Counted from the first letter of the stretch, positions 8,936 to 17,382 are shown. The stretch is 64,000 nucleotides of DNA from Pseudonocardia autotrophica (GCF_000717175.1 NZ_JNYD01000007.1:124001-188000), one strand, 5' to 3'. Notes: generated by a model not told the origin, from the sequence alone. Numbers and translations are program-made.

Positions 8936-11077
8936 ATGAGGCGATACGTGACCATCGGCGGCATCGTCGCCACGGCGATGATCGCGGGCTCGGTGGCGGC
9001 GTTCGCGGCGCCGACGGCCCCGGCCCCGGCCGCGGCGGACTGCAGACCCCCGGCTGCGGCGGCCGGGCCCGCCGACCCCGGTGCGGGATCAGGGAGCGGG
9101 AGCATGGCCGCTGCGCCGCAGGAGACGGGTGGCGACGGCTCGGGCGCGGCCGGGGGGCCGGGCGGCGCGGGGGAGCAGCCCGGGGGCAGTGGCTCCGGCG
9201 CCAGTGGTTCCGGTGAAGACGGGTCGGGCGGCGGCTCCGGGTCAGGTGCTGGGGACGGATCCGGCGGCTCGGACGACCACGGTTCTGCTGGTCAGGGATC
9301 CGACGACCACGGGTCCGACGACCACGGTTCGGGCCGGGGCGATGACCATGGTTCGGGCGGCTCGGACCGCGGCGACGCCGGTGAGCAGGCCTCGGGCGAT
9401 CACGGCGACTCCGCCGACTCCGGTGCTGGCGACTCCGGTTCGGGTGACTCGCACTCCGACGACCACGGCGGTCCCGGCAGCGGTTCGGGCTCGGGTGGCT
9501 CGGATGACTCCGGTGGTTCGGACGGCTCCGGTGGGGCGGACGGCTCCGGTGGGGCGGACTCGGGGATGCACGGCGACTCCGGCGGGGCGTCGGACGAGGG
9601 CGCACCGGCGGCTCCCGCCGACCCTGATGGAGCGAACGGTGCTGCCTCGAGCGCCACGATTGCGCCGCTGGGCGGCGTACCCGCAGCTCAGTCCCCGGCC
9701 CGGGCGGGAGTGGTGACCGCCCCTCCGGCGGGCCCCGGTCAGGGAACACAGGACCCGGCCGCGCCCGGGGCGACTGTCCCCGGCGCTGCGCCGACTCCCG
9801 GCACCGCGACTGCTCCTGGCGCTGCGTCCGCACCCGATACCGCGACCGCTCCTGGCACCGCGACCGCTCCTGGCACCGCGACCGCTCCGGGCACCGCGAC
9901 CGCTCCTGGCACCGCGACCGCTCCCGGCACGGCGCAGGGATCCGCGACCGCACCGGCCGCTCCGTCCCCGACCGCTCCCGGCACCGCGCCGGGATCCGCG
10001 ACCGCACCGGCCGCTCCGAACCCGACTGCGCCGGGCGCGGGCGCCCCGAGTGCCGGTCTGGTCCCGAACCCGGCGCCCGCCCCGTGCCCTCCCGACGCGG
10101 GTGCGGACACCAGCGCGGCGGTGATGCACAACTGGGGTGAGCCGAACCGCGTCGACGAGTTCGACGGCACCTCGCTGAGCGACGAGTGGGAGCCCTACGA
10201 CGGCGCGGGCCACAACGGCGCCGGCCGTCGCTCGCCCGACGCCTTCTCGGTCAAGGACGGCGTCCTCACCGTCACCGGCACCCCTGACGGCACGACCGGG
10301 GGAATGGCCTGGGGCAAGGGCCAGCAGTACGGCCGCTGGGAGGGCCGGGTGAAGGCGCCGGCCGCCGACCCGAGCTACCACGCGCTGCTGCTGCTGTGGC
10401 CCGACGCGGAGAACTGGCCCGTCGGCGGCGAGGTCGACTTCATGGAGATGTCGGACTCGAAGCGCCAGTCCACGGACATGTTCCTGCACTACGGCGAGGA
10501 CAACCAGCAGGTCCAGGGGAGCGTCGACGTCGACGCCACCCAGTGGCACAACTGGGCGGTCGAGTGGACCCCCGAGCACATCGCCGCGTTCGTCGACGGC
10601 AAGGAGTGGTGGCGCACGGACGACACCTCGATCCTCCCGCCCGGCCCGATGCACCTCACGGTCCAGCTCGACTGGTTCCCGGAGGGCGGCGGCGATGTCA
10701 CGCAGTCCGAGATGCAGATCGACTGGATCAAGCAATACCCGCTCAGCGGCACCGAGACCGCCGGGGGCGAGGTCGCGCACGCGAAGGACCTGGCGCACGA
10801 CGCCGCCGGCGAGGCCGTCGAGGGCGCCTCCGACGTCGCCCGCGCACCGATCGCGAACGGAGTCCGCGCAGCCGAGGGTGTTGCGGACCGCGCGACCGCA
10901 GCCGCGGAGGGTGCTGTCGATCTGGCCGGGGAGGCCGTCGAGGCGGTGGCGCCGCAGGGTCGGCTGACCGAGGGCGCTCCGGACGCCCTGCTCGGCCCGG
11001 CCGGCGTCGATCCCGGGGCGACCGACACCTCGGACCCGAGGCGGGGGCTGGTGCCGGACGCGGTCCTTGCGGGCTGA
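8936..11077 (+). CDS. Secreted modular glycoside hydrolase family 16 protein
   Basis: A 713-residue exported protein. An N-terminal signal peptide (MRRY then a hydrophobic run to about residue 30, AFAA) is followed by a Ser/Gly/Asp/His-rich linker (about 45-235), a Thr-Ala-Pro-Gly repeat region (about 285-350, 18-bp DNA repeats), and a GH16 beta-jelly-roll domain from about residue 400. The catalytic ExDxxE is intact: E499, D501, E504 in GGEVDFMEMSD. The last 110 residues are Ala-rich amphipathic helix without a known domain. GH16 enzymes cleave beta-glucans, agars or related polymers; the substrate is not inferable. ATG 8936 is chosen for GGAGGA upstream and because it gives a clean signal peptide. 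Its own promoter region and terminator make it a single-gene unit. Confidence 0.82.
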   Translation: MRRYVTIGGIVATAMIAGSVAAFAAPTAPAPAAADCRPPAAAAGPADPGAGSGSGSMAAAPQETGGDGSGAAGGPGGAGEQPGGSGSGASGSGEDGSGGGSGSGAGDGSGGSDDHGSAGQGSDDHGSDDHGSGRGDDHGSGGSDRGDAGEQASGDHGDSADSGAGDSGSGDSHSDDHGGPGSGSGSGGSDDSGGSDGSGGADGSGGADSGMHGDSGGASDEGAPAAPADPDGANGAASSATIAPLGGVPAAQSPARAGVVTAPPAGPGQGTQDPAAPGATVPGAAPTPGTATAPGAASAPDTATAPGTATAPGTATAPGTATAPGTATAPGTAQGSATAPAAPSPTAPGTAPGSATAPAAPNPTAPGAGAPSAGLVPNPAPAPCPPDAGADTSAAVMHNWGEPNRVDEFDGTSLSDEWEPYDGAGHNGAGRRSPDAFSVKDGVLTVTGTPDGTTGGMAWGKGQQYGRWEGRVKAPAADPSYHALLLLWPDAENWPVGGEVDFMEMSDSKRQSTDMFLHYGEDNQQVQGSVDVDATQWHNWAVEWTPEHIAAFVDGKEWWRTDDTSILPPGPMHLTVQLDWFPEGGGDVTQSEMQIDWIKQYPLSGTETAGGEVAHAKDLAHDAAGEAVEGASDVARAPIANGVRAAEGVADRATAAAEGAVDLAGEAVEAVAPQGRLTEGAPDALLGPAGVDPGATDTSDPRRGLVPDAVLAG
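9839..9928 (+). repeat. 18-bp coding tandem repeat in the GH16 gene
   Basis: Five near-identical copies of ACCGCGACCGCTCCTGGC, starting at 9839, 9857, 9875, 9893 and 9911, encode T-A-T-A-P-G. Degenerate copies flank the array on both sides. Such arrays vary in length by slippage. Confidence 0.85.
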
Positions 11078-11089
11078 CGGCCCACCGGT

Positions 11090-11118
11090 GAAGCGGCCGT
11101 CCGACGGGCGGCCGCTTC
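11090..11118 (+). terminator. Hairpin terminator after the GH16 gene
   Basis: Perfect 10-bp stem GAAGCGGCCG / CGGCCGCTTC with a 9-nt loop, 12 nt after the stop. Confidence 0.75.
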
Positions 11119-11165
11119 GTCGTGTCCCACCTCCCGAGAGAGCCGACTCGGCCGCCCGAAACTGT

Positions 11166-11250
11166 CGACTCGCGGTGCCGGAACTCCCGACTCGCGGTGC
11201 CGGAACTCGCGACTCGCGGTGCCGGAACTCCCGACTCGCGGGGGCTGCGG
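11166..11250. repeat. 22-bp intergenic tandem repeat, array A
   Basis: Copies start at 11166, 11188, 11210 and 11232 (last partial) with core GCCGGAACTCCCGACTCGC. It fills the space between two convergent genes. Bases 11200-11250 match 39782-39832 at 50 of 51 positions. Confidence 0.9.
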
Positions 11251-11270
11251 TGCGGCTCCGGTACCGACGG

Positions 11271-11831
11271 CTACACGTACTCCATCACCAGCACCGCGGC
11301 GGTGCCGGGTTCGAGGGCCTGGTAGGCGTGGGGGCGGTCGCCGGGGAAGCAGGCGTAGTCCCCGAGGCCCAGCTCCACCTCCTCGCCCTCCGGCCCCGCC
11401 AGCCACCGCCCCGCCGTGACGACCATGTGCTCGGTCGTGCCGGGGATGTGCGCGTGCGCGGTGCGGGCCGGGCCGGGTTCGGCCGTGATCACGTGCAGGT
11501 CCCGGCGGGCCCCGGGCGGGCAGGCCGCGAGCAGGGTGCCGGTGAAGGGCGAGTGTTCGCTCGGGATCACCACGCCCTCCCCGGCCCGCACCACCCGCAC
11601 GGTCCGCGCGGGCGGGTCGACCAGCCGGGAGAACGGGACGTCGAGCACCACGGCGATCGCCCACAGCGTCTCGACGCTCGGGTTCCCCGCACCCGCCTCG
11701 AGCTGCGACAGGGTCGACTTGGCGATCCCCGCCCGCCGCGCGAGCTCGCCGAGCGACAGCTCGCGCCGGGTCCGCTCGCGCCGCACCGCAGAGGCGATGG
11801 CCGCGAGCGGCGTCCCCTCCGTTCGGTTCAT
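11271..11831 (-). CDS. XRE-family regulator with C-terminal cupin domain
   Basis: A 186-residue protein. Residues about 8-65 form a helix-turn-helix (LGELARRAGIAKSTLSQLEA, then NPSVETLWAIAVVL), and residues about 105-186 form a cupin barrel (HAHIPGTTEHMVV, GDYACFPGDRPHAY, ending AVLVMEYV). This layout is typical of small-molecule-sensing repressors next to amino-acid exporters or catabolic genes. It is divergent from azlC, and the two -10 hexamers overlap on opposite strands, so it probably controls azlCD and itself. Start ATG is preceded by AAGGAG. The ligand is not known; branched-chain amino acids are a guess from the neighbour. Confidence 0.88.
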   Translation of the reverse strand: MNRTEGTPLAAIASAVRRERTRRELSLGELARRAGIAKSTLSQLEAGAGNPSVETLWAIAVVLDVPFSRLVDPPARTVRVVRAGEGVVIPSEHSPFTGTLLAACPPGARRDLHVITAEPGPARTAHAHIPGTTEHMVVTAGRWLAGPEGEEVELGLGDYACFPGDRPHAYQALEPGTAAVLVMEYV

Positions 11832-11848
11832 CGGTCTCCTTATCCGGT

Positions 11849-11877
11849 TTGACGAACGCCACGACGGTGTTCATCCT
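11849..11877 (+). promoter_or_regulatory. azlC promoter overlapping the divergent XRE promoter
   Basis: TTGACG (11849-11854), 17-bp spacing, CATCCT (11872-11877), then 7 nt to ATG 11885: a near-consensus leaderless promoter. On the other strand TAGGAT (11873-11878) serves the XRE gene. Between them GACGAACGCC / GGTGTTCATC (11851-11860 / 11866-11875) form an 8-of-10 dyad, a candidate operator. Confidence 0.6.
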
Positions 11878-11884
11878 AACGGCC

Positions 11885-12565
11885 ATGTGTTCGGCACGGC
11901 GAACGGCTCTGGAGCGCGGCGACCTCCGGGACGCCCTGGCGCTCGGGGCGGCGATCACGGTCGTCGGGATGTCCTTCGGCGCCCTGGCGGCGGCCGCCGG
12001 GGTGCCGCCGGTGCTGACCGTGGCCATGTCGGTGCTGGTCTTCGCGGGCGGCTCGCAGTTCCTCGCGGTCGCGGTGGTCGCCGCGGGCGGGGCGCCGATC
12101 GCCGCGGTGGCGGCCGGGCTGCTGCTGAACCTGCGGCACCTGCCGTTCGGGCTGGCGATCGGCGACCTCGCGGGCCGGACGCTCCCGGCCCGGCTCCTCG
12201 GCGCCCACATCCTGATCGACGAGAACGTCGCCTTCGCCCGGGCACGGGGGAGCGGCCCGCGCGCCCGGGCGGCCTACCGGACGTGCGGGGCGCTGTTGTT
12301 CCTCGGCTGGAACGCCGGGACCGTCGTCGGCCTGCTGGCCGGCTCGGCGGTGCCGGACCCGGCGTCGTTCGGGGTCGACGCGGCCTTCCCGGCCGCCCTG
12401 CTCGCGCTCCTGCTGCCCTCGCTGCGGGCGCCCGACGCCCGCCGGGTCGGCCTCGGCGCGGCCGTCGTCGCGCTCGCCGCCACGCCCTTCCTCCCGCCCG
12501 GGTTGCCGGTCCTGGTCGCGCTCCTGGCCCTGGTCCTCGCCGGCCGGACGGAGGTGGAGCGATGA
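11885..12565 (+). CDS. azlC: AzlC-family branched-chain amino acid exporter, large subunit
   Basis: A 226-residue membrane protein of the AzlC (LIV-E) family, with several hydrophobic helices and the conserved N-terminal part ALALGAAITVVGMSFG...FAGGSQFLAV and LLLNLRHLPFGLAI. With AzlD it exports branched-chain amino acids in characterised systems. ATG 11885 is chosen because a -35/-10 pair ends 7 nt before it; the TTG at 11849 would lie inside the -35. Its stop overlaps the azlD start by ATGA. Confidence 0.9.
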   Translation: MCSARRTALERGDLRDALALGAAITVVGMSFGALAAAAGVPPVLTVAMSVLVFAGGSQFLAVAVVAAGGAPIAAVAAGLLLNLRHLPFGLAIGDLAGRTLPARLLGAHILIDENVAFARARGSGPRARAAYRTCGALLFLGWNAGTVVGLLAGSAVPDPASFGVDAAFPAALLALLLPSLRAPDARRVGLGAAVVALAATPFLPPGLPVLVALLALVLAGRTEVER

Positions 12566-12870
12566 CCTGGGCCGCCGTCCTCGCCCTCGCTGCCGGCACC
12601 TACCTCGTGCGGCTCGCCGGCATCCTCTTGCGCGACAAGGTCACGCTCCCGGCGCGGCTCGCCCGGCTCACCGACCTCGGGGCGACCGCCCTGCTGGTCG
12701 CCCTGGTCGCGACCGCCGCGCTGACGGAGGCCGGCGGGTTCGCCGGCTGGGCCCGGCCCGCGGGCGTCCTCGTCGGTGGGGTGGCGGCGTGGCTGAAGGT
12801 GCCGTTCGTGCTGGTCGTGGTCCTGGCCGCGGGAACCACGGCGGGCCTTCGCGCCCTCGGGGTCGCCTGA
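12562..12870 (+). CDS. azlD: AzlD-family transporter, small subunit
   Basis: A 102-residue protein of three or four membrane helices with the AzlD opening TYLVRLAGILL and a C-terminal hydrophobic half (WLKVPFVLVVVLAAGT). It overlaps azlC by ATGA and is presumably the small partner needed for export. No regulator beyond the divergent XRE-cupin gene is apparent. Confidence 0.88.
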   Translation: MTWAAVLALAAGTYLVRLAGILLRDKVTLPARLARLTDLGATALLVALVATAALTEAGGFAGWARPAGVLVGGVAAWLKVPFVLVVVLAAGTTAGLRALGVA

Positions 12871-12894
12871 CTCGCAAGATCGGGACCGAGCCGC

Positions 12895-12900
12895 GAGACT
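12895..12900 (+). promoter_or_regulatory. Leaderless -10-like element for the M28 peptidase
   Basis: GAGACT ends 6 nt before GTG 12907. There is no Shine-Dalgarno sequence here. Confidence 0.35.
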
Positions 12901-12906
12901 GCGCGC

Positions 12907-15129
12907 GTGCCGCGCCCGCTCGCCCCGCTCCTCGCCTGGCTCCTGGTCCTCGCGGCCGGCGTCGCCGCCGTCGTCACGATCCTCCCGCCGACGCCCGAGC
13001 GCGACCCCGCCGCGCCCGGGCCGTCCGCCGCCCGGGCCTTCGCCGACGTGGAGCGCATCGCCGTGCGCCCGCACGTCGCCGGCTCGCCCGCCAACGACGC
13101 CGTGCGCGGGTACGTGGTGAGCACCCTGCGGGACATGGGGTTCGCACCGCGGGTGCAGGACACGGTCGGCGTCGACGCCGGGTCCCTCGGCGACGGGACT
13201 GCGGCCGCCGCCCACGTCCGCAACGTGATCACGACGGTGCCCGGGACCGCGTCGACCGGGCGGGTGTTCCTCGTGGCGCACCATGACTCCGTCCAGGCCG
13301 GCCCCGGCGCGAACGACGACGGCGCGGGCACGGCGACCCTGCTCGAGACGGCCCGGTGGCTGCGGGCCCACCCGCCGCGCAACGACGTCGTCCTCGTCTC
13401 GACGGACGCCGAGGAGGCCTGCCTGTGCGGGGCGGAGGCGTTCGTCGCGGAGGCGCCGGAGGCTGCCGACGGCGGGGTGGTGCTCAACGTCGAGGCCCGC
13501 GGCACGTCCGGCCCCGTGATCATGTTCGAGACCACGCCGGGCAACGGCGCCGTGGTGCGGGAGTTCGCGGCGGCGGCCCCGCACCCCGTCGCGACCAGCT
13601 TCGCGGTGGAGGTCTACCGGATCCTGCCGAACGACACCGACTTCAGCCCCTTCCGCGACGCCGGCCGCTTCACCGGGCTGAACAGCGCGTACATCGACGG
13701 GAGCGCGGCCTACCACGGGCCGCAGGACGTCCCGGCGCGGATGGACCTCGGGTCGCTGCAGATGCACCTGGACAACACGACGGCGCTGGTGTCGCGGCTC
13801 GGGACCGTCGACCTTGCCGCCGTGCGGGCGGAGTCCGCCGACGCGACGTACTTCCCGGTCGTCGGCCACCTGGTCCGCTACCCGGACGCGCTGGTCGTGC
13901 CGCTCGCGGTCCTCGCGGTCGTCGCGGTCGCGGGCTTCGCCCTGGTCGCGCTCCGCCGGGGCCCGACGACGGGGCGACGGCTGCTGGCCGGGACGGCCGC
14001 CGGGCTCGTGCCGCTCGTGGTCGCACCGGCGCTCGCCCAGCTCGCCTGGCTGGGCCTCACCGCCCTGCGGCCGGGCTATGCGGCGCTGCGCGACCCGTGG
14101 CAGCCGGGCTGGGGCCGGGTCGCGCTGGCCTGCCTGGTCACGGCCGTGGTGCTGGCGTGGTTCGCCCTGCTGCGCAACCGGATCGGGGCGACGGCGCTGG
14201 CCGTCGGCGGGCTGGCCTGGCTGGCGGTGCTGGGCGTGGTCCTGGCGGTGGCGGCGCCGGGCGGCTCGTACCTGACCGCCCTGCCGGCGTTGGCAGGCGG
14301 CGTCGCGGGCATGATCGGCGGCCGGATCGCCGAGGTCGTGGCGGGGGTGGTCGCCGTGCTGGTCCTGGTTCCGACGGCCGTGCTGTTCCTGCCGGCGCTG
14401 GGCCTGTCCGTCGCCGCGGTCCCGGCCTTCGTGATGGCCCTGCTCGGCCTCGCGCTCGTCCCGCTGCTGGACCTCCTGCCGGTGCCCCGGCTCACGCCCG
14501 CCGTGGCCCTGGCGGCCGCGCTCGTCCTCGGTGCGACGGGCTTCGCGCGCAACGCCTTCGACGCCACGCAGCTCGCCCCGAGCCAGCTCGTGTACCTGCT
14601 CGACGCCGACGCGCGCACGGCCCGCTGGGTCAGCGCGGAGGCCCGCCCCGGGCCGTGGACCGCCGGCTACGTCGACGGCCGCGAGGAGCTCGACCTGCCG
14701 GGATTCGGGGGTACCCACGCGACCGGCCCGGCGCTCCCGGCGGACCTGCCGCCCGCGACCGTGACCGCGACCCGCGAGGGCCGGACGGTCACCGCGCGGA
14801 TCAGCCCGCAGCGCGCGGTCCGCTTCGTGGCCCTGCGCAGTGAAGGGGGCGTGGTCACCGAGGCCGAGATCGGGACAGGGGTGGCGGGCACGCCCGTGCC
14901 CGTCCGCGACGGCCGCCTCGACCTGCTGTTCCACGCCCCGCCGCCCGAGGGTCTGGAACTCCGCCTCACCCTGCGCGACGTGCCCGCCGGTGACCTGCGC
15001 CTGCAGGTCACCGACGGGTCCGACGGGCTTGACGGGCTGCCCGGGTTCCGGCCCCGGCCACCGGACGTCGGCGTGGCGGGCAGCCACACGAGCGAGCTCG
15101 TCGCGGTGACGAGCTCCCACCCGCTCTGA
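12907..15129 (+). CDS. M28-family membrane zinc peptidase
   Basis: A 740-residue protein. It opens with one membrane segment (residues about 5-25), followed by an M28 aminopeptidase-type domain facing outwards (about 45-300). Zinc-site motifs are AHHDS (H125, D127), ANDDGAG, the catalytic Glu pair in DAEEACLCGAEAF and the late His in YHGPQD. Then come about eight hydrophobic helices (about 325-560) and a C-terminal beta-rich domain. This M28-plus-helices layout is like the eukaryotic ER metallopeptidase 1 family and its bacterial relatives. Substrate is unknown; processing of exported peptides is an inference. GTG 12907 is preceded by a -10-like hexamer at leaderless distance. Confidence 0.85.
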   Translation: MPRPLAPLLAWLLVLAAGVAAVVTILPPTPERDPAAPGPSAARAFADVERIAVRPHVAGSPANDAVRGYVVSTLRDMGFAPRVQDTVGVDAGSLGDGTAAAAHVRNVITTVPGTASTGRVFLVAHHDSVQAGPGANDDGAGTATLLETARWLRAHPPRNDVVLVSTDAEEACLCGAEAFVAEAPEAADGGVVLNVEARGTSGPVIMFETTPGNGAVVREFAAAAPHPVATSFAVEVYRILPNDTDFSPFRDAGRFTGLNSAYIDGSAAYHGPQDVPARMDLGSLQMHLDNTTALVSRLGTVDLAAVRAESADATYFPVVGHLVRYPDALVVPLAVLAVVAVAGFALVALRRGPTTGRRLLAGTAAGLVPLVVAPALAQLAWLGLTALRPGYAALRDPWQPGWGRVALACLVTAVVLAWFALLRNRIGATALAVGGLAWLAVLGVVLAVAAPGGSYLTALPALAGGVAGMIGGRIAEVVAGVVAVLVLVPTAVLFLPALGLSVAAVPAFVMALLGLALVPLLDLLPVPRLTPAVALAAALVLGATGFARNAFDATQLAPSQLVYLLDADARTARWVSAEARPGPWTAGYVDGREELDLPGFGGTHATGPALPADLPPATVTATREGRTVTARISPQRAVRFVALRSEGGVVTEAEIGTGVAGTPVPVRDGRLDLLFHAPPPEGLELRLTLRDVPAGDLRLQVTDGSDGLDGLPGFRPRPPDVGVAGSHTSELVAVTSSHPL

Positions 15130-15150
15130 GCGTGCGAGCGCAGGGATCCG

Positions 15151-15810
15151 TCAGGCGAAGTCGACGGTCACGCAGCCGACGCGGTCACCCGCGGTCCCGG
15201 CCTTGCCCGGCTCGGTCGCCGTCTTCATCGCGTGGATCACGACGGACTGCGGCGCGGCCTGGTCGGTGAACGCCCACTGGGCCTGCGTGGCGGTGACCGA
15301 GGCGGCGCCCTGCGCATCCGTGGTGAAGTCCAGCCACACCTCGTTCTGGGGGTTGGCGTAGGCCGGGTCGACGCTCGGGCTCACCGGGTCGGCGACGTGC
15401 TGGAAGTGCGGGCCGGAGTCCGCGGCGGCGGGGCCGCAGGGCTTCTGGTGGGCGTGCGAGCCGTACGTGCGGTTCGGCACCAGGCCCGTGACCGCGAGGG
15501 TGACGGTGGAGCTGGTGCCCTCGGTCGACGACGTGACCTTCGCCGTGGCGCCGGCCGGCACCAGCTCGGGGTTGTAGGTGATCGCGTCACCGGTGGTGGC
15601 GAACGTCGCCTCGACGTCGACGTCGTCCCCGGCGGAGCCGCTCGCGGCCGGGGCCGCCGGGGCCGCCGGGGCGGCCTGGGCCGTCGTCGCGGCCGGCGTG
15701 CCGGTCTCGGTCGACGGCGTCTGCGACGGCGACGAACAGCCGACGAGCGCGACGGACAGGACGGCCAGCGCCGGGAGGGCGAGGCGGTGGAGGGTGCGTG
15801 GTGGGACCAT
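15151..15810 (-). CDS. sodC: Cu/Zn superoxide dismutase-like lipoprotein
   Basis: A 219-residue lipoprotein: signal peptide with lipobox LVGC (Cys near residue 25), a Thr/Ala/Pro linker, then a Cu/Zn-SOD fold. Expected metal histidines are seen in GSHAHQKPC (first pair), GPHFQHV and VVIHAMKT, and the C-terminal GDRVGCVTVDF keeps the arginine and disulfide cysteine of the family. The zinc loop looks shorter than in classical SodC, so activity is likely but not certain. It would act at the outer face of the membrane. Upstream a C-tract/G-tract dyad like copper-regulator sites covers the promoter, fitting a copper-dependent enzyme. It is a single-gene unit, convergent with the M28 gene. Confidence 0.78.
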   Translation of the reverse strand: MVPPRTLHRLALPALAVLSVALVGCSSPSQTPSTETGTPAATTAQAAPAAPAAPAASGSAGDDVDVEATFATTGDAITYNPELVPAGATAKVTSSTEGTSSTVTLAVTGLVPNRTYGSHAHQKPCGPAAADSGPHFQHVADPVSPSVDPAYANPQNEVWLDFTTDAQGAASVTATQAQWAFTDQAAPQSVVIHAMKTATEPGKAGTAGDRVGCVTVDFA

Positions 15811-15818
15811 GAATCAGA

Positions 15819-15837
15819 CATACCCCACGGGGGTGTG
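15819..15837 (-). promoter_or_regulatory. CsoR/RicR-like copper operator candidate
   Basis: CATACCCC-acg-GGGGTGTG, arms paired at 7 of 8 positions, starting 8 bp upstream of the sodC-like ATG and overlapping its likely -10 (minus strand TATGTC). GC-tract dyads of this type are described for CsoR-family copper repressors. Assignment is by similarity and context only. Confidence 0.45.
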
Positions 15838-15923
15838 ATCATCGGGTACCGCCGCGCCCGGTAGCCCGATCGTGGCGCCGGAGGTCCGGCGGGCGGGGAC
15901 GAGCGGTCCGGCCGGTGATCGGG

Positions 15924-15929
15924 GACGAT
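15924..15929 (+). promoter_or_regulatory. Leaderless -10-like element for the SDR gene
   Basis: GACGAT ends 7 nt before GTG 15937. Confidence 0.35.
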
Positions 15930-15936
15930 CGGGCCC

Positions 15937-17382
15937 GTGCGAGTTCTCGTGATCGGGGCGACGGGCTACGTCGGCACGCGGCTGGTGCCGCGGCTGCTCG
16001 CGGAGGGGCACGCCGTCCGCTGTCTGGTGCGGTCGCCGGAGCGGCTGGCGCGGACCGGCTTCGCCGACCGGGTGGAGGTCGTGCGGGGGAGCGTGGGCGA
16101 CGCCGCCCCGACCGGGGAGGCGTGTCGCGGCGTCGACGCCGTCGTCCACCTCGTGCACTCCATGGACGGGCCGGACTTCGCCGACCGCGACCGGCTCGCA
16201 GCCCACACGCTCGCCGCGGCGGCCGAGGCCGGGGGCGTGCGGCGGATCGTCTACCTGGGCGGGCTGCAGCCCACCGGCGAGGCCAACTCCGCCCACCTCG
16301 GGTCGCGGAACGAGGTCGGCGAGATCCTGCGGGCCGGCGCGGTGCCCACCGCGGTGCTGCAGGCCGGGATCGTCGTCGGCCGGGGGTCGGCGAGCTTCGA
16401 GATGATCCGGCACCTCGCCGAGACGGTCTTCGGCGGCCCGCCGGTCCTCCCGCTGCCGGACCAGGCGTGGAACCGCATCCAGCCGATCGCGATCGACGAC
16501 GTCCTGTACTGGCTCACCGCCTGCCTGCGGCTGCCGCCGGAGGTGAACCGGGCGTTCGACGTCGGCGGGCCGGAAGCGCCCAGCTACGTCGAGCTGCTGC
16601 GCGGGTACGCCCGCGAGGCCGGCCTGGCCCGCGCCCTCACCGTTCCGGTCCCGGTCGCCGCGCCGCGGCTGGGCGCTCGGGCGATCGAGGCGCTCACCCC
16701 GGTCGACCGGGAGCTCGCCGGGCCGCTGCTCGAGTCGATGGCCTACGACCTCGTCTGTCGTGAGTCGGACCTGTCCGCGCTGGTCGGGGAGCCGCCCGGC
16801 GGCCGGACGCCGTACCGCGAGGCGGTGCGCCGGGCCCTCGCCGAGGAGGGGTCGGCGGGGCCGGCGGCCACCGACCCCGAGGGGTCCGGCCCGCCCGCGC
16901 TGACCGGCCGGCACGTCGAGGAGGTCGACGCGCCGCCCGAGGTCCTGTGGTCCGTGGTCGCGGGGCTGGGCGGCGACGAGGGCTGGCACACCGTGCCCGG
17001 GGCGTGGGCGCTGCGGCAGCGGCTCGACGGCCTGGTCGGCGGCGTCGGGCTGCGGCGCGGCCGGCCCGAGCGGCTCGAGCCGGGCGCGCCGGTCGACTGG
17101 TGGCGGGTCGAGGAGGTGGACCAGGGGCACGCCCTCGGGCTGCGCGCGGAGACCCGGCTGCCGGGGGTCGCGCGGCTGCGGATGACGGTCGAACCCGCCG
17201 GCCGCGGGGTGAGCCGCTACACGCAGACCGTCACGTTCCGTCCCCGGGGGCTCGCGGGGCGCGTCTACTGGTACGCGCAGAAGCCGGGACACGACCTGAT
17301 CTTCGGCGTGATGGCCCGGATGGTGGCCTTCGAGGCGGAGCGCCGCGCGGACCAGCATCGGCGCCCGAACGGCCGAGGATGA
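15937..17382 (+). CDS. NAD(P)-binding SDR protein with C-terminal DUF2867
   Basis: A 481-residue fusion. Residues 1-290 are an atypical short-chain dehydrogenase: Rossmann loop GATGYVG at residues 7-13, IVYLGGLQPTG, and a NmrA-like body without an evident catalytic YxxxK. Residues about 325-470 read as DUF2867, an SRPBCC-like ligand-binding module (HVEEVDAPPEVLWSVVAGLG ... FGVMARMV). This pairing is widespread in actinobacteria, usually annotated as an SDR oxidoreductase; the reaction is not known. It is divergent from the sodC-like gene, which shares the short intergenic space, and ends before a bidirectional terminator. Confidence 0.8.
   Translation: MRVLVIGATGYVGTRLVPRLLAEGHAVRCLVRSPERLARTGFADRVEVVRGSVGDAAPTGEACRGVDAVVHLVHSMDGPDFADRDRLAAHTLAAAAEAGGVRRIVYLGGLQPTGEANSAHLGSRNEVGEILRAGAVPTAVLQAGIVVGRGSASFEMIRHLAETVFGGPPVLPLPDQAWNRIQPIAIDDVLYWLTACLRLPPEVNRAFDVGGPEAPSYVELLRGYAREAGLARALTVPVPVAAPRLGARAIEALTPVDRELAGPLLESMAYDLVCRESDLSALVGEPPGGRTPYREAVRRALAEEGSAGPAATDPEGSGPPALTGRHVEEVDAPPEVLWSVVAGLGGDEGWHTVPGAWALRQRLDGLVGGVGLRRGRPERLEPGAPVDWWRVEEVDQGHALGLRAETRLPGVARLRMTVEPAGRGVSRYTQTVTFRPRGLAGRVYWYAQKPGHDLIFGVMARMVAFEAERRADQHRRPNGRG

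Noticed and set aside
9100..9960. Reverse-strand open frames across the GH16 linker
   Set aside because: They are reflections of the Ser/Gly/Asp repeats and have no start context.
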